DNA from: Fuerstiella sp.
GTDB taxonomy: Bacteria > Planctomycetota > Planctomycetia > Planctomycetales > Planctomycetaceae
Reading direction: 5' to 3'
NCBI GenBank assembly: GCA_022447225.1
Contig: JAKVAZ010000008.1
Span: forward strand, 186,001 to 250,000
DNA length: 64,000 bases
In this document: one piece after another, positions 43,727 to 53,726 of the stretch
Position numbering within the stretch: position 1 is the stretch's first letter
How the letters are laid out: the number at the start of each line of letters is the position of its first letter
Made by a program: the position numbers and the translations under genes
The notes under the pieces: model-generated
The model's input: the letters and a program-made list of their open reading frames with translations, nothing else
What the model was told of the DNA's origin: nothing
Databases searched by the model: none

Positions 43727-45433
43727 TCAGTCGGCCCGGGTCACTCGCAGGACCTCGTCAATACTCGTGACGCCCCTGGCCACCTTGGTCCATCCATCGT
43801 GTCGCAGCGTTTTCATGCCTCCGGCAACAGCTGCTCTGTGAATAGCATTTGTTCCTGTACGATCATTGGCCAGTTGACGAATATTGTCACTGGTTTCCAG
43901 CAGTTCATAGATCCCCATCCGTCCTGAGTATCCTGTCCCTCGGCAACTTCGGCAGCCCCCGGGATAATAGAACGGTTCATCGGTTGTCAGTACTTCTTCG
44001 GGAAAGTCTGACGGCAACTCATCCATGGAAGGCATGTATGGTTTTCGACACTCCGGACAAAGTGTTCGAACCAGACGCTGAGCCACTACCCCTTCCACTG
44101 TACTGGCAACCAAAAATGGTTCGACTCCCATGTCAATCAGTCGCATGAATGATCCTGCCGCATCATTCGTGTGAAGAGTGCTGAATACCATATGTCCGGT
44201 CAGCGACGCCTGAACGGCATTTTCAGCAGTTTCGAAGTCTCGAATCTCTCCGACAAGCACAACATCCGGATCGTGCCTCAAAATGCTGCGGAGGCCCGCG
44301 GCAAATGTCAGTCCAACCTTAGGATTCACCTGGATCTGATTGATACCTTCCAGCTGATACTCGATTGGATCTTCAGTTGTAATGATTTTGTTACGTTCGC
44401 TTTTGATCTCAGACAACGAACTGTACAGCGTTGTCGTCTTGCCGGAGCCGGTTGGACCGGTGACCAGCACGATCCCATGGGGCAGACGGATCAAGTCACC
44501 GAATCGTTCGCAGATTTCCGGTTCCATTCCGATGCCGTGCAGCGAAAAGGACATGGCGTCCTTGTCCAGTACCCGCATCACGACCCCCTCGCCATGCAGC
44601 ATCGGAATGATGGAAACGCGAATGTCGATTTCCCGACCGGATACGCGAATCTTGATTCGGCCGTCCTGAGGAACACGCCTTTCAGCGATATTCAGCTGGG
44701 CCATAATTTTCAGGCGAGAGATGATTGCTGCCTGAAACCGACTCATCTCCGCAGGTAATGGCTGAGTCTGCAGGACACCGTCAATGCGGTAACGCAGTTT
44801 GATTCCGGAGGCCTGTGCCTCCATATGAATGTCACTCGCACGAACGTTGACGGCCTCGGCCAGAATATCGTTGACCAGCCGCACCACAGAAGCCTGCTGA
44901 GCCATCGCAGCAGCTTCTGATTCGTCGAACTCCAGATCACCGAGGACTTCAATGCCGTCCTGTTCGTCTGCCTGAGCAATCAGACCGTCCAGTGTTTCCG
45001 CACCAACGCCCAGATGCGTCTTGATCAGTGTGTTGATCTCGTGAGGCAGTGCCAGCATCGGGCTCACAAACTGTCCGGTTGCAGCCGCAACGGCGTCGGT
45101 TGCCTGAATATCAAATGGATTGGACAAAACCAGTTTAATCGTGCCATCGACACGATTGATGGGGAACACACTGTGGCGATGGATCAGTCGAATGGGGAAG
45201 TCCTGAAGAACGGCATCGTCCAGTTCAAAACCGGACATATCGACCACCGGCATACCCAGTGTGTCACCAATTGACTTCAATGCATCGAGCTCATTGTCAA
45301 AACCATGTTCGCTGGCAAAACGATCCAGCTGGTCCCCCGCGGAAAACAATTCGTTTGCAGACCTTAATTCCTGTGACGACAACGTGCGCACAGGAACGTC
45401 TGTGGTTTCAGCAGGACTCAACGTGGCACTCAT
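43727..45433 (-). CDS. gspE: Secretion ATPase E
   Basis: 568 residues. Hexameric AAA+-like ATPase powering pseudopilus assembly. It has an N-terminal GspE-N domain, then an ATPase core with Walker A VTGPTGSGKTTTLYSSLS, the Asp box, Walker B ILRHDPDVVLVGEIRDFETA and the His box GHMVFSTLHTNDAAGS. A four-cysteine zinc site is in LCPECRKP ... GGCRSCRGTGYSGR. ATG 45433 gives MSATLSPAE; the TTG 28 codons earlier is discounted. It is adjacent to gspF in the same direction. Confidence 0.96.
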   Translation of the reverse strand: MSATLSPAETTDVPVRTLSSQELRSANELFSAGDQLDRFASEHGFDNELDALKSIGDTLGMPVVDMSGFELDDAVLQDFPIRLIHRHSVFPINRVDGTIKLVLSNPFDIQATDAVAAATGQFVSPMLALPHEINTLIKTHLGVGAETLDGLIAQADEQDGIEVLGDLEFDESEAAAMAQQASVVRLVNDILAEAVNVRASDIHMEAQASGIKLRYRIDGVLQTQPLPAEMSRFQAAIISRLKIMAQLNIAERRVPQDGRIKIRVSGREIDIRVSIIPMLHGEGVVMRVLDKDAMSFSLHGIGMEPEICERFGDLIRLPHGIVLVTGPTGSGKTTTLYSSLSEIKSERNKIITTEDPIEYQLEGINQIQVNPKVGLTFAAGLRSILRHDPDVVLVGEIRDFETAENAVQASLTGHMVFSTLHTNDAAGSFMRLIDMGVEPFLVASTVEGVVAQRLVRTLCPECRKPYMPSMDELPSDFPEEVLTTDEPFYYPGGCRSCRGTGYSGRMGIYELLETSDNIRQLANDRTGTNAIHRAAVAGGMKTLRHDGWTKVARGVTSIDEVLRVTRAD

Positions 45434-45889
45434 TTGGACACAAAACCAGTTTGGCCGGCAGGATGGTGCGGGATCAGGAGGTTGTAACGTGGTGGGAGAA
45501 TGTGACCCTGATAACAAAGCATTAACAGTGAGCGAGCCTTGCGCTCGCTACGTTAGTTTGGATCACCGACAGGGAAGCAAAATGAAGGAGTGAATGATGT
45601 GAGCAGCACTATCCGGGAAGGAATTGACACGATTTCTATACATGGAAACCAAGATTGGCAAGAGCTTCCTGACGTTGATGACCGTGTTCCGCTGTCCTGT
45701 GGAAGAACAATGTGAGGGTAAATCCGTGCAGGAGTTGAGAAAGCCCACAACAATTCCACACGTCGCAGTCAAAAACCGGAGCCTTTTTAGTCATTTTGGA
45801 ACGAAGTTGATTTTCACAGACGTTTTTGGACAGAACCCCGTGAAAACCGGAATTCAATCGGATGCTGGACCAGAAAACCAATATTTTCT
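45434..45889. other. Gap between the giant protein gene and gspE
   Basis: 456 bases, unusually large for this operon. A small hairpin (AGCGAG, 7-nt loop, CTCGCT) lies at 45531-45549. No gene is recognised on either strand. A promoter for gspE downward could lie here. Confidence 0.4.
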
Positions 45890-48800
45890 CTATTTCAGTA
45901 CCTGACTCAAGATCTCCATGACACGCTTTGAACTTGATTTTTCTAAAGGCAACAGAGTGATTCCACTGGCACGTTTGGTAAGAGCCGCTTCATCCAGTTC
46001 TTTAGCAAACTCTGTGACTTCTGCAAGCAGATCCGCTGGGGCTTTGATGACCAGCGAATTCGTTTCTCTTTGAGTTTCTATCATGAGCAACGGTGCCGAT
46101 GCCGCCGCATTGATTTGTCGCAAGACCGTAGCAACTTCTGACGGCACACCGCTCGGGATTCCCATAGAGGCCCGTCTTCCACCTGCCGTCATCTGTGTTT
46201 TATAGAGACTCTGAAGAATATTCTCGATTCGCGCGGCATTTGCGTATTTAAGCGACAGTAACCCGGTCTGATACGCTCGGGTACCGTCACGATGCCTGGA
46301 ATCAAGCACCGACAGCAGCGGTTCCAACCGACGGCGATCTGTGCGACTTCCGTATACAATCAGAGCATTGAGACGCTCTTCGGCAACCACTGCAATATCA
46401 CCAAAATAGGCGATGCCGTCCGTCTCCTCACGAATCTGCTGAATCGTAGCCGACACCTCCGCAGCCGCTGTGTTTTTCAGCCGTAGAATCGAAAAGTCAC
46501 GGTTACCGGCATCACCGGCCCCCTGGACACCGATCGCTCTCAACAGTGACTCGAGCTGATTCAGAGCATCCGTGTCGTCGGATGCGAGTGTAACCCGCCT
46601 GTTACCGGGGATGAGAATGACGGGATCTGTACCATCGCGTTTTTGCAGCTCTTCGCTTGTCGTAATCGCAGGACCAACAGCACCCGAGTCACTGACAATC
46701 GATGTTTGCACCGCGTCACCGGAGTTTACTGCCGAGACAACATGATCAGGACCATGATCACCAGTATTCGATTTGCCGCGGGAAGCCGATCCCGACGTCT
46801 CAGCAAAACCTAATTTTTCCGGCGGAACAGAAAACTGACCTGGAACGGAGTCCTGCTCATGCTGCGGATCAGCGTCTTCCAACTGCAGTATCCGAATCGG
46901 ATTATCGCGGATCCGCGGCCACAGTTCTTCAATACGTCGAATTGCGCCCTGGACATCATCTCCGACGGGCACAATGCGCAGATTGACGTCTGAACCACCT
47001 GTTTCGCCGCCGGCCACACCTGATTCACCCAGCTGCACCAACAACTCTTCGATTTCCTTCAGCTGCATGTCAGTAGCGCGAATCCACAGTTGCTGCAGAT
47101 TGTCATCCGGATGCACATCCGGCCTGCGGTGATCATCCTGGATCCGCCGACTGATCATCCGATCGATCGCGTTATATGCTTCTTCCGGACTTATAAACGA
47201 CAACTGGAAGATTCTTAATCGTTGCGGTTCGTTCGGTGTGAATCGGCTGATCGTGTCTTTGACAAGCTGATGACCACGTTCGTGTGTGGTAACCATCAGA
47301 GTTTCACTGCCGTGGTCCTTACTGATCCGGGCTGCAGGATCCAGTTGACGAATGGCGCCGTCGACAACCTGATTCACAGTTTCCAGATCCAGATTTGGCA
47401 CCGGATAAAACTCGAGGTGCCGCGAATACGGACCGTCCCGCGGATCAAGTTCCTCGATGATTGCCTTAATGGTTTCCTGCTGTTCGGGACGTGCGACGGC
47501 CACAATTCTTTTGTTGTAGTCATCCCAGTTAATACGAACTTCGTCTGACGCCGTAAATGTTGTTTGCAGCAATTCAGTCAGTTTGCTCCCGTCGTACTGA
47601 CGCATCAGATAACTCTTCGCTACCGGCTGTTTGGTTTCGTCGCCCTGTCCGGTCATTTGCTTAACGACTTCGGCGATGGTTTCATGTTCCTCGGGCAGCG
47701 CCGTGGCAACCAGCGTTTCCGCCCTGCGGTCCGTCACCAGTGTGGCATCAGGAAACATCGGCTTCAAAACCGAGATCACGGCCCGCGCCTGACCCCGCCC
47801 AAGACGGTAAGACTGTATTTCGATTCCTTCGGTTTCGGAGCGACGAGAACGCATTTGCTGCACCAGCTTTGCGATTTTCGCCTGTTCTTCGGCAGGAGCA
47901 CTAATGATGATGTTCCGACCACCGCTTTCGGGTGACATGGTCACATGTCCGGAAACCAGTGGATCCAGTGCACTGATCACAGTACGTGCATCAAGTGGTG
48001 CTACTCGATATGTGGCTAGACTCTTTTCAACATTTTCCGGCAAAACCCCCATTTGCCGCATCAGCTCGACGATCTTCAGTTGCTCAGCCGCCGGTGCGAT
48101 GACGACCATTTCGTCTCCGGCTGGTGCAGTGGAAAACGTAGTCTGTCCGGAAACAAGAGGCTTCAATGCAGCGATCACGGTTGCCGACGTCATTGGCGCT
48201 GTCCTGAACACTCTGACAATCTTCGCAGCAGCGTTCGGTTCAACGTCGATCTGCACCAGCAGTTCACTGATCCTTTCGTGCTGGTCAGGCCGGGCAAACA
48301 CTACGGTCTGTCCGTTTGCAGGATTGACACTCACCAGGAAATCAGGATCTCCGGAAAACAGTTCCCGAACAACAGACTGAACATACGAACCGTCCAGGTT
48401 TGCTGTTTCATAGGTCTTTGGAATCACACCGTTTCCATCTTCAACCGCCTTTCGTATTTGCTCAGCGACCACCTTGATTCGTTCCTGCTGATCCGGTGCA
48501 GCCGTGACAATAATCATACGTCGACGTCTGTCGGTAATGATTTTTGTATCCGGGTACAGCACAGACAGGATCTCCTGAGTTTCGACTGCGTTTCCTTCAC
48601 CCACGAAATAGATGGCCACCTGATTTTGTGCCCCGTCCCTGATCGCTGACGTAATCTGATCGACTGCCTTACGAATATCCTCATGACGATCCTCAAACGC
48701 ATGGATGTACAGACGTTTGCTGTTGGCATCCACCGTAATTCGGACAGAATCGTCGGTCGAAGTGAACGGAGCCAGTGCACGGCGAACGGTCTCCGGGTCT

Positions 48801-51800
48801 GTCCCGGTGACGTCGTAAATGACGGTCGTTTTCCGAGGAGCACCCGCAGTCGCTGTGGCCAGTTCATCAAGAGTGGCTGAAATCTTTGCATTCTGCTCTG
48901 GTGTAACCAAAGCGATGAGCTGTGTGCCATCGCTGCTGACCTTCACATCCAGATCAGGAACAGCCGAATTCACTACTGACCGGGCCGTTGAAAGCTGATC
49001 GCGCTGAACACGGTAGAACTTCAGCTCCAGCAGGTTTTTTCTGTCCGCGTCTGCCTGAGACAGTTCATCAATCGTCTTTCTTATCTGGATATGATCCTCG
49101 GTTGTCGCCACAACAGTTAACGTTCGGGCGTTTCCGTGTCTGTTGGCAATAATTTTTATATCAGGGTACAGAACGGTCAGGATCTCCCGAGTCTCGCCGG
49201 CCTTTCCATCAGCCACGATATAGACGGTCACCTGTGTTTGTGCATCCTGCTTAAACGCGGATACAATCTGATCGACTACCGCACGAATATCTTCGTGACG
49301 ATCCTCAAACGCGTGGATGTACAGACGTTTGCTCGCCGCATCTACCGTGATTCGCACAGAATCGTCAGTCGAAGTGATCGGAACGAGTGCACGACGAACG
49401 GCCTGCGGATTCGTCCCGGTCACATCATAAATGACGGTCGTTTTCCGCAGAGCTCCCGCAGTCGCAGTGACCAGCTGATCAACTATCGCTGAGATCTTTG
49501 CATCCTGATCTGGTGTGACCAGAGCGATGAGTTGTGTGCCGTCGCTGCTGACCTTCACATCCAGATCGGGAACAGCCGAATCCAGAAGTGACCGAGCTGT
49601 TGAATGTTGATCGCGGCGAACACTGTAGAACTTCAGTTCCAGCAGGTTTCCTCTGTCACTGTCTGTTCGAGACAACTCGTCAATTGTCTTTTTTATCTGA
49701 ACGTGATCCTCCTTTGTCGCATGGACGGTCAACGTACGGGCATTATCATCAACGATCACCGTGGACTCAGGATAAACCCGTTCGAAGAACAGACGCAGCC
49801 GTTCCGGGTCACTGTGAAACGACGAATAAACGACAGAAGTCCATTTGTCCACGTTTGACGAACTGAGCGTGTCCAGCAATGCCGCGACTTTCTGGTGTTC
49901 TTCCAGTTGACCTCGAACGATCAGAGTCTCAGCCGCCTGATCACGAATCACAGTAACTTTGGGAACCTCGTCTTTGATCAGTGAGATTGCCGTTTCCGCG
50001 CTGATACCTTTGACCGGGTACACCATCAGCCGGATCTCACGGCCTTCCGGTGCTTCTGTATCCAGCTGCCGAATCGCCGATTTGATTGTCACCTGTGTTT
50101 GCGGTCGGGCTCTGATCAGAAGTCGGGATCCGCGAGAATCCACCTTAATCGACGCATCCGGAAAAATCTCACGAAGAATTTCCGCCACACCATCTGCTTC
50201 CACTGTAGTGATCGGGTAGACGACCAGTGACGGCTTCTGATCAGCCGGTATCTCACCGTCAAGCTGCGCCAGTACGGTATCGACGATCTCATGATGAACC
50301 GGTTTTGCCCAGATGATCATCTCACCAGGTTCTCCGCCGCTGAGAACCTGAATCCCCGGAATTTCATCAGACAGTCCCTGATGCACCGTGTTAAACCGTG
50401 CTCGCTGCGAATTTGTAACACCGTAGACCCGGAGTTCCCGTCTCTGCTTCTCAGGCGCGGCCGATTCCAGTTTGAGCAGTGTTTGCCGGACGATTTGATG
50501 ATCTGTCTGGGAGGCAACCACAGAGAGACGTTGCGTTTCTCGCTCATGCGTGATGGTAATGCCAGGCACAATCGCCCCGAGGACACTAACCGCATAATCG
50601 CCACTGACTCGTTCCAGCGGATAGAACTGCAGTTGAGCAAGTTCACCGCGTACGTCCCGAGTGATCTGATCAATGGCAGAGTTAATGAGTTCGTGGTCTT
50701 TGATAGTGGCGGTCACCAGCAGCCGATGGCCGGCCGTATCTGAAGTGATGGCGGCGTTCGGAGTTAAACTGTTCAACAGATTTGTCACAGTTGCCAGCTG
50801 GATATCAGCCCTCAGTGGGTACGATTTCAAACGACGTTTGTTGATTTCCTGATCACCGGTCAGTTGTGTCAGCATCGGCCCAATCACGTCAAGATCCTGT
50901 TGTATCGCTGTCACAAAAACTCGTTTGCCGACGGAGTCAACCATAACAATTGCTTCCGGCGTCACTGGAGTCAGAAGTGATTTCACCGTCTCTGCCGTCA
51001 CATTATCGGGCAGTGGAAACGTCTTGAGCTTTGGTCTCCTCAAAGACGTTCCGGTGGTCAATTGATCAAGGACCACAGCAACTTTTTGCTGCAGGTCATC
51101 TGTGGCTGTGACGAGAATGCGTGCGTTGGCCGCATCAATCACAACCGAAGCTTCAGGAGCCAGCGTCTTAAGCATCGACGTCACGGTATCCGGACTGACT
51201 TCGTTCGGCATTGCATAAGACCGCAGGCGCCTTTCAGAATCCGGAAGCCCCGTCATTAGTTGCTCCAGCAGACGCTCCGCGGCCGTATGTTCTTCAGCTG
51301 AAGCGGTGATCAACAGGCGTTTGTTGACCGCATCCGTCTGGACGGTCGCCTTTTTGGCAACCGACCGGAGCATCGTTGTGAAGGTCTCGCTGTCCACCTG
51401 TTCGGGTAAGGAATACGTCCTGAGCGTCAGACCCTCCGCTGCAACATCCCGGGACAATGTTTCCAGAGTTGCTGCAATCGTTTCATGGTCTGTCGGCTGA
51501 GCAACGATCAGCAGACGTTCGTTGGCCACATCCGGTGTCACAGCTGCTTTCGGAACGACAGACTGAATGACGGTGTTTGCCATTGCACTCAGTGCAGACG
51601 GCACGGAATAGGGCCGCAGCACCGGGCTGGTGATATTGGCTGATTCAGGCTGCAGTTGGTCCACGAGCGTCTGCACAGCTCGCAACTCCGCCAGCCGACC
51701 GACGGCGATCAGTGTTGATGTTCGTTGATCAACGGTGACGCGAACATCGGGAAGGACTGATGTGATCAGTTTTTGAACAACTTCAGAATCGATGTCTTTC

Positions 51801-53044
51801 AGCGGATGAACGCTCAACTGCTTATCGCCGACGACGCCCTGAGGATTCAGTTCCAGCATCGCGGCTGTGAGCTTTTGGTGATCAAGGGAGTTCGCGAACA
51901 CCACAAGCCGACGCGCTGCTGAATCATATTGCAACGTGGCAGATGGAACGGCCAGCCGGAGAGTCTTCAGCATCTGCTCGACGTTGTTGGCGCGCACCGG
52001 ATAGGATTTCAATTCCGGACGCTTGTCCGGTCCCTGATTCTCCTCAAGTTGCTTCATGAGGGTGACTGCTCGCGCATGCTGTTCCGGGACCGCATTGATA
52101 GTGATCTGAGAAGCGGTTTCGTCCAGGACGATTGTGCCCCCAACAAATTTTTTCAGAACGTCGACAACCGAAGCAGGGTTTGGATGCTGCACGGGATAAG
52201 TTGTCAATACGGGCTTCGGCCCGCCCCCTGGTGCAGGTCTTGGTGGTGGAACGTCCATGGCAACCTGCTGGATATTGCGAACAATTTCAGCTGAATCAGT
52301 GACCAGAAGCTGTTTTGTCGCGGCCATCGCTCTCACGTCACCCCACGCACTCACCAGCGGTTTAATCTCAGTCATCACCAGACTGGCGTCGCGTTTGTCC
52401 AGGGGAATCAAAACGCTTACGAACTCAAATCTTCCTCGTTTTGGTAAATCTTCAAGCGGAATACGGGGGACTGTTCCGGCCGGAATACCATCTTTAAGTG
52501 AAATGCACATGAGCTGCTGATCCCGACGCACCAGCGTGAAACCCTTGATCATCAGCCAGCCATTCAGCAAATCGATTGCCTCATCGGGTTCATACTCGCG
52601 ACGGTCGGAATAATTGAACGTACCTTCAGGAGCTTCCTGCATCGCCAGCGACAGTCCGGCTTCACCGGCAACCCAGTACAGGACTTCTGCCCACTTCTGA
52701 AATCGAAAATTGAATCTGATACGTGGTTTCTCAATGAGTGCAGCCAGCCTGGTTTGCTGCTGTTCTGTCAGAAGAGCCTCCAGTTTTGTCTGAGCCTCCG
52801 CAGCAATTCCGGCTTTCGCCCCATCGTCTTCCGCAGCGTTTAACGCGATATTCCGTTCAGCAATGATCGAGGCAATCGAGGCCTGCTGGTCATCTGTCAG
52901 CGAGAGTGCTGCGGCAGTGGTTTCGGAAGCCAGTCGGTCGTACAGAACAGAATTTACCTCCGACTGTGCATACGTCATTGTGCAGGTCAGCAAAACAAGC
53001 CAACTGATACCGACAAACACGAGACAGCGGACATTGATATTCAT
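45890..53044 (-). CDS. Giant pore-less secretin-like protein, about 30 N1-type repeats
   Basis: 2,384 residues. Signal peptide at 1-26 (VFVGISWLVLLTCTMTYAQ), then a helical LTDDQQ-type segment (about 47-105), an N0-like domain (about 106-190: FNFRFQKWAEVLYWVAGEAG ... LLNGWLMIKGFTLVRRDQQL), and from about 205 to the end roughly 30 units of 65-75 residues. Each has a strand x-Y-P-V, a helix, V-x-V-D-x-x-x-x-x-L-x-V and a helix E-H-x-x-I-x-x-x-x-x-Q-L; examples are PKPVLTTYPVQHPNPASVVD and KRRLKSYPLRADIQLATVTN. This is the secretin N1 fold. A Gly/Ser-rich linker interrupts the series near residue 2090. It stops inside a new unit (GITLLPLEKSSSKRVMEILS) with no beta-barrel pore domain, and the sequence beyond the stop does not restore one. 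As first gene of the secretion operon it occupies the GspD position. Confidence 0.88.
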   Translation of the reverse strand: MNINVRCLVFVGISWLVLLTCTMTYAQSEVNSVLYDRLASETTAAALSLTDDQQASIASIIAERNIALNAAEDDGAKAGIAAEAQTKLEALLTEQQQTRLAALIEKPRIRFNFRFQKWAEVLYWVAGEAGLSLAMQEAPEGTFNYSDRREYEPDEAIDLLNGWLMIKGFTLVRRDQQLMCISLKDGIPAGTVPRIPLEDLPKRGRFEFVSVLIPLDKRDASLVMTEIKPLVSAWGDVRAMAATKQLLVTDSAEIVRNIQQVAMDVPPPRPAPGGGPKPVLTTYPVQHPNPASVVDVLKKFVGGTIVLDETASQITINAVPEQHARAVTLMKQLEENQGPDKRPELKSYPVRANNVEQMLKTLRLAVPSATLQYDSAARRLVVFANSLDHQKLTAAMLELNPQGVVGDKQLSVHPLKDIDSEVVQKLITSVLPDVRVTVDQRTSTLIAVGRLAELRAVQTLVDQLQPESANITSPVLRPYSVPSALSAMANTVIQSVVPKAAVTPDVANERLLIVAQPTDHETIAATLETLSRDVAAEGLTLRTYSLPEQVDSETFTTMLRSVAKKATVQTDAVNKRLLITASAEEHTAAERLLEQLMTGLPDSERRLRSYAMPNEVSPDTVTSMLKTLAPEASVVIDAANARILVTATDDLQQKVAVVLDQLTTGTSLRRPKLKTFPLPDNVTAETVKSLLTPVTPEAIVMVDSVGKRVFVTAIQQDLDVIGPMLTQLTGDQEINKRRLKSYPLRADIQLATVTNLLNSLTPNAAITSDTAGHRLLVTATIKDHELINSAIDQITRDVRGELAQLQFYPLERVSGDYAVSVLGAIVPGITITHERETQRLSVVASQTDHQIVRQTLLKLESAAPEKQRRELRVYGVTNSQRARFNTVHQGLSDEIPGIQVLSGGEPGEMIIWAKPVHHEIVDTVLAQLDGEIPADQKPSLVVYPITTVEADGVAEILREIFPDASIKVDSRGSRLLIRARPQTQVTIKSAIRQLDTEAPEGREIRLMVYPVKGISAETAISLIKDEVPKVTVIRDQAAETLIVRGQLEEHQKVAALLDTLSSSNVDKWTSVVYSSFHSDPERLRLFFERVYPESTVIVDDNARTLTVHATKEDHVQIKKTIDELSRTDSDRGNLLELKFYSVRRDQHSTARSLLDSAVPDLDVKVSSDGTQLIALVTPDQDAKISAIVDQLVTATAGALRKTTVIYDVTGTNPQAVRRALVPITSTDDSVRITVDAASKRLYIHAFEDRHEDIRAVVDQIVSAFKQDAQTQVTVYIVADGKAGETREILTVLYPDIKIIANRHGNARTLTVVATTEDHIQIRKTIDELSQADADRKNLLELKFYRVQRDQLSTARSVVNSAVPDLDVKVSSDGTQLIALVTPEQNAKISATLDELATATAGAPRKTTVIYDVTGTDPETVRRALAPFTSTDDSVRITVDANSKRLYIHAFEDRHEDIRKAVDQITSAIRDGAQNQVAIYFVGEGNAVETQEILSVLYPDTKIITDRRRRMIIVTAAPDQQERIKVVAEQIRKAVEDGNGVIPKTYETANLDGSYVQSVVRELFSGDPDFLVSVNPANGQTVVFARPDQHERISELLVQIDVEPNAAAKIVRVFRTAPMTSATVIAALKPLVSGQTTFSTAPAGDEMVVIAPAAEQLKIVELMRQMGVLPENVEKSLATYRVAPLDARTVISALDPLVSGHVTMSPESGGRNIIISAPAEEQAKIAKLVQQMRSRRSETEGIEIQSYRLGRGQARAVISVLKPMFPDATLVTDRRAETLVATALPEEHETIAEVVKQMTGQGDETKQPVAKSYLMRQYDGSKLTELLQTTFTASDEVRINWDDYNKRIVAVARPEQQETIKAIIEELDPRDGPYSRHLEFYPVPNLDLETVNQVVDGAIRQLDPAARISKDHGSETLMVTTHERGHQLVKDTISRFTPNEPQRLRIFQLSFISPEEAYNAIDRMISRRIQDDHRRPDVHPDDNLQQLWIRATDMQLKEIEELLVQLGESGVAGGETGGSDVNLRIVPVGDDVQGAIRRIEELWPRIRDNPIRILQLEDADPQHEQDSVPGQFSVPPEKLGFAETSGSASRGKSNTGDHGPDHVVSAVNSGDAVQTSIVSDSGAVGPAITTSEELQKRDGTDPVILIPGNRRVTLASDDTDALNQLESLLRAIGVQGAGDAGNRDFSILRLKNTAAAEVSATIQQIREETDGIAYFGDIAVVAEERLNALIVYGSRTDRRRLEPLLSVLDSRHRDGTRAYQTGLLSLKYANAARIENILQSLYKTQMTAGGRRASMGIPSGVPSEVATVLRQINAAASAPLLMIETQRETNSLVIKAPADLLAEVTEFAKELDEAALTKRASGITLLPLEKSSSKRVMEILSQVLK
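48515..49745 (-). repeat. 612-bp in-frame tandem duplication in the giant gene
   Basis: Two adjacent copies, about 48515-49130 and 49130-49745, offset by exactly 612 bases (204 codons, three N1 units). Anchors: GTGTGCCATCGCTGCTGACC near 48922 and the matching GTGTGCCGTCGCTGCTGACC near 49534. The proteins share VPDLDVKVSSDGTQLIALVT and RLYIHAFEDRHEDIR without change. By eye the copies are about 80-85 percent identical, much closer than any other pair of units. Confidence 0.9.
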
Positions 53045-53726
53045 AATTGTTGGTCCATCAGCACGTCATGCGTTGAGATGCGCATTGGTACCTGCAAAGA
53101 CAGATCCTGTGTACTGCTACGTTACTGTCAGTCATGACAGTAACGTAGCAGCCTGAACAGAGGTGAGCAGTGACAAGTGTCAGGTCAGGCACCATGACGA
53201 TCAGTCCTGATTCCTGGCGGGAAAGTAACCGGGAACAACCGTGTTTTCCGCGATCGGTGGTCTCTGCGGCTGCAGAGACTCCGTCCGGCAGTAATTGTGG
53301 CTGGTTGTCCCTCAAAAAAAAAGGAATAGCCGATTTGGTCATGGAGATCTCCACCGGTCTCAGTTGTGGGTCCTGTTCCTGCCTCAGATGTCTGAGATCC
53401 TTTACAGATGAGAATGGGAAATCAGGTCAAATTTCAGTCTGTCGAAGCCTCTTTATGAACGTCTGTGAGGCTTCGGTGTCAGTAATCAGTCCGATGTGTG
53501 TAACCTTCACGTCGATTCCTGTTGCCCGGGCGAACTGTTGCCGGACGTTTCATTAAAGGCTCTGGCACATGGGAATACATTTGCATGGTCTCGTGTTGAG
53601 TCCAGGTTCGGCAGATGGGCCGTGTGAAATGTGCAGGTGCCCTGATTCTCTGTTAGGATGAATCCTGTTCTGCGGTTTAAACCTCATTCTGTGGATCAGA
53701 TATCAACAGTGGAGAAGGGAAGGATT
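53045..53726. other. Divergent region upstream of the giant gene
   Basis: About 680 bases between the giant protein gene (minus) and the epimerase gene (plus). It contains the large palindrome listed next and a smaller perfect hairpin at 53260-53279 (GTCTCTGC, GGCT loop, GCAGAGAC). A plus-strand frame of 128 codons at 53170-53556 has no family features and is not called. No clear promoter boxes or sigma-54 site were seen. Confidence 0.4.
53114..53151. promoter_or_regulatory. Perfect 17-bp palindrome upstream of the giant gene
   Basis: CTGCTACGTTACTGTCA, 4-nt centre GTCA, TGACAGTAACGTAGCAG, 70 nt before the start codon at 53044. No T-tract on either side, so not a standard terminator. It may be an operator for a dimeric regulator, a stable 5' UTR hairpin, or a repetitive extragenic element; no second copy was noticed in the window. 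Confidence 0.6.

Noticed and set aside
45890-45900. Possibility that the giant protein is truncated by a frameshift that hides a pore domain
   Set aside because: The sequence after the TAG (45890-45892) in all three frames on that strand gives no secretin beta-barrel motifs before gspE.
53170-53556. 128-codon plus-strand ORF upstream of the epimerase
   Set aside because: No start signal, no family resemblance, and it covers the likely promoter of the giant gene.
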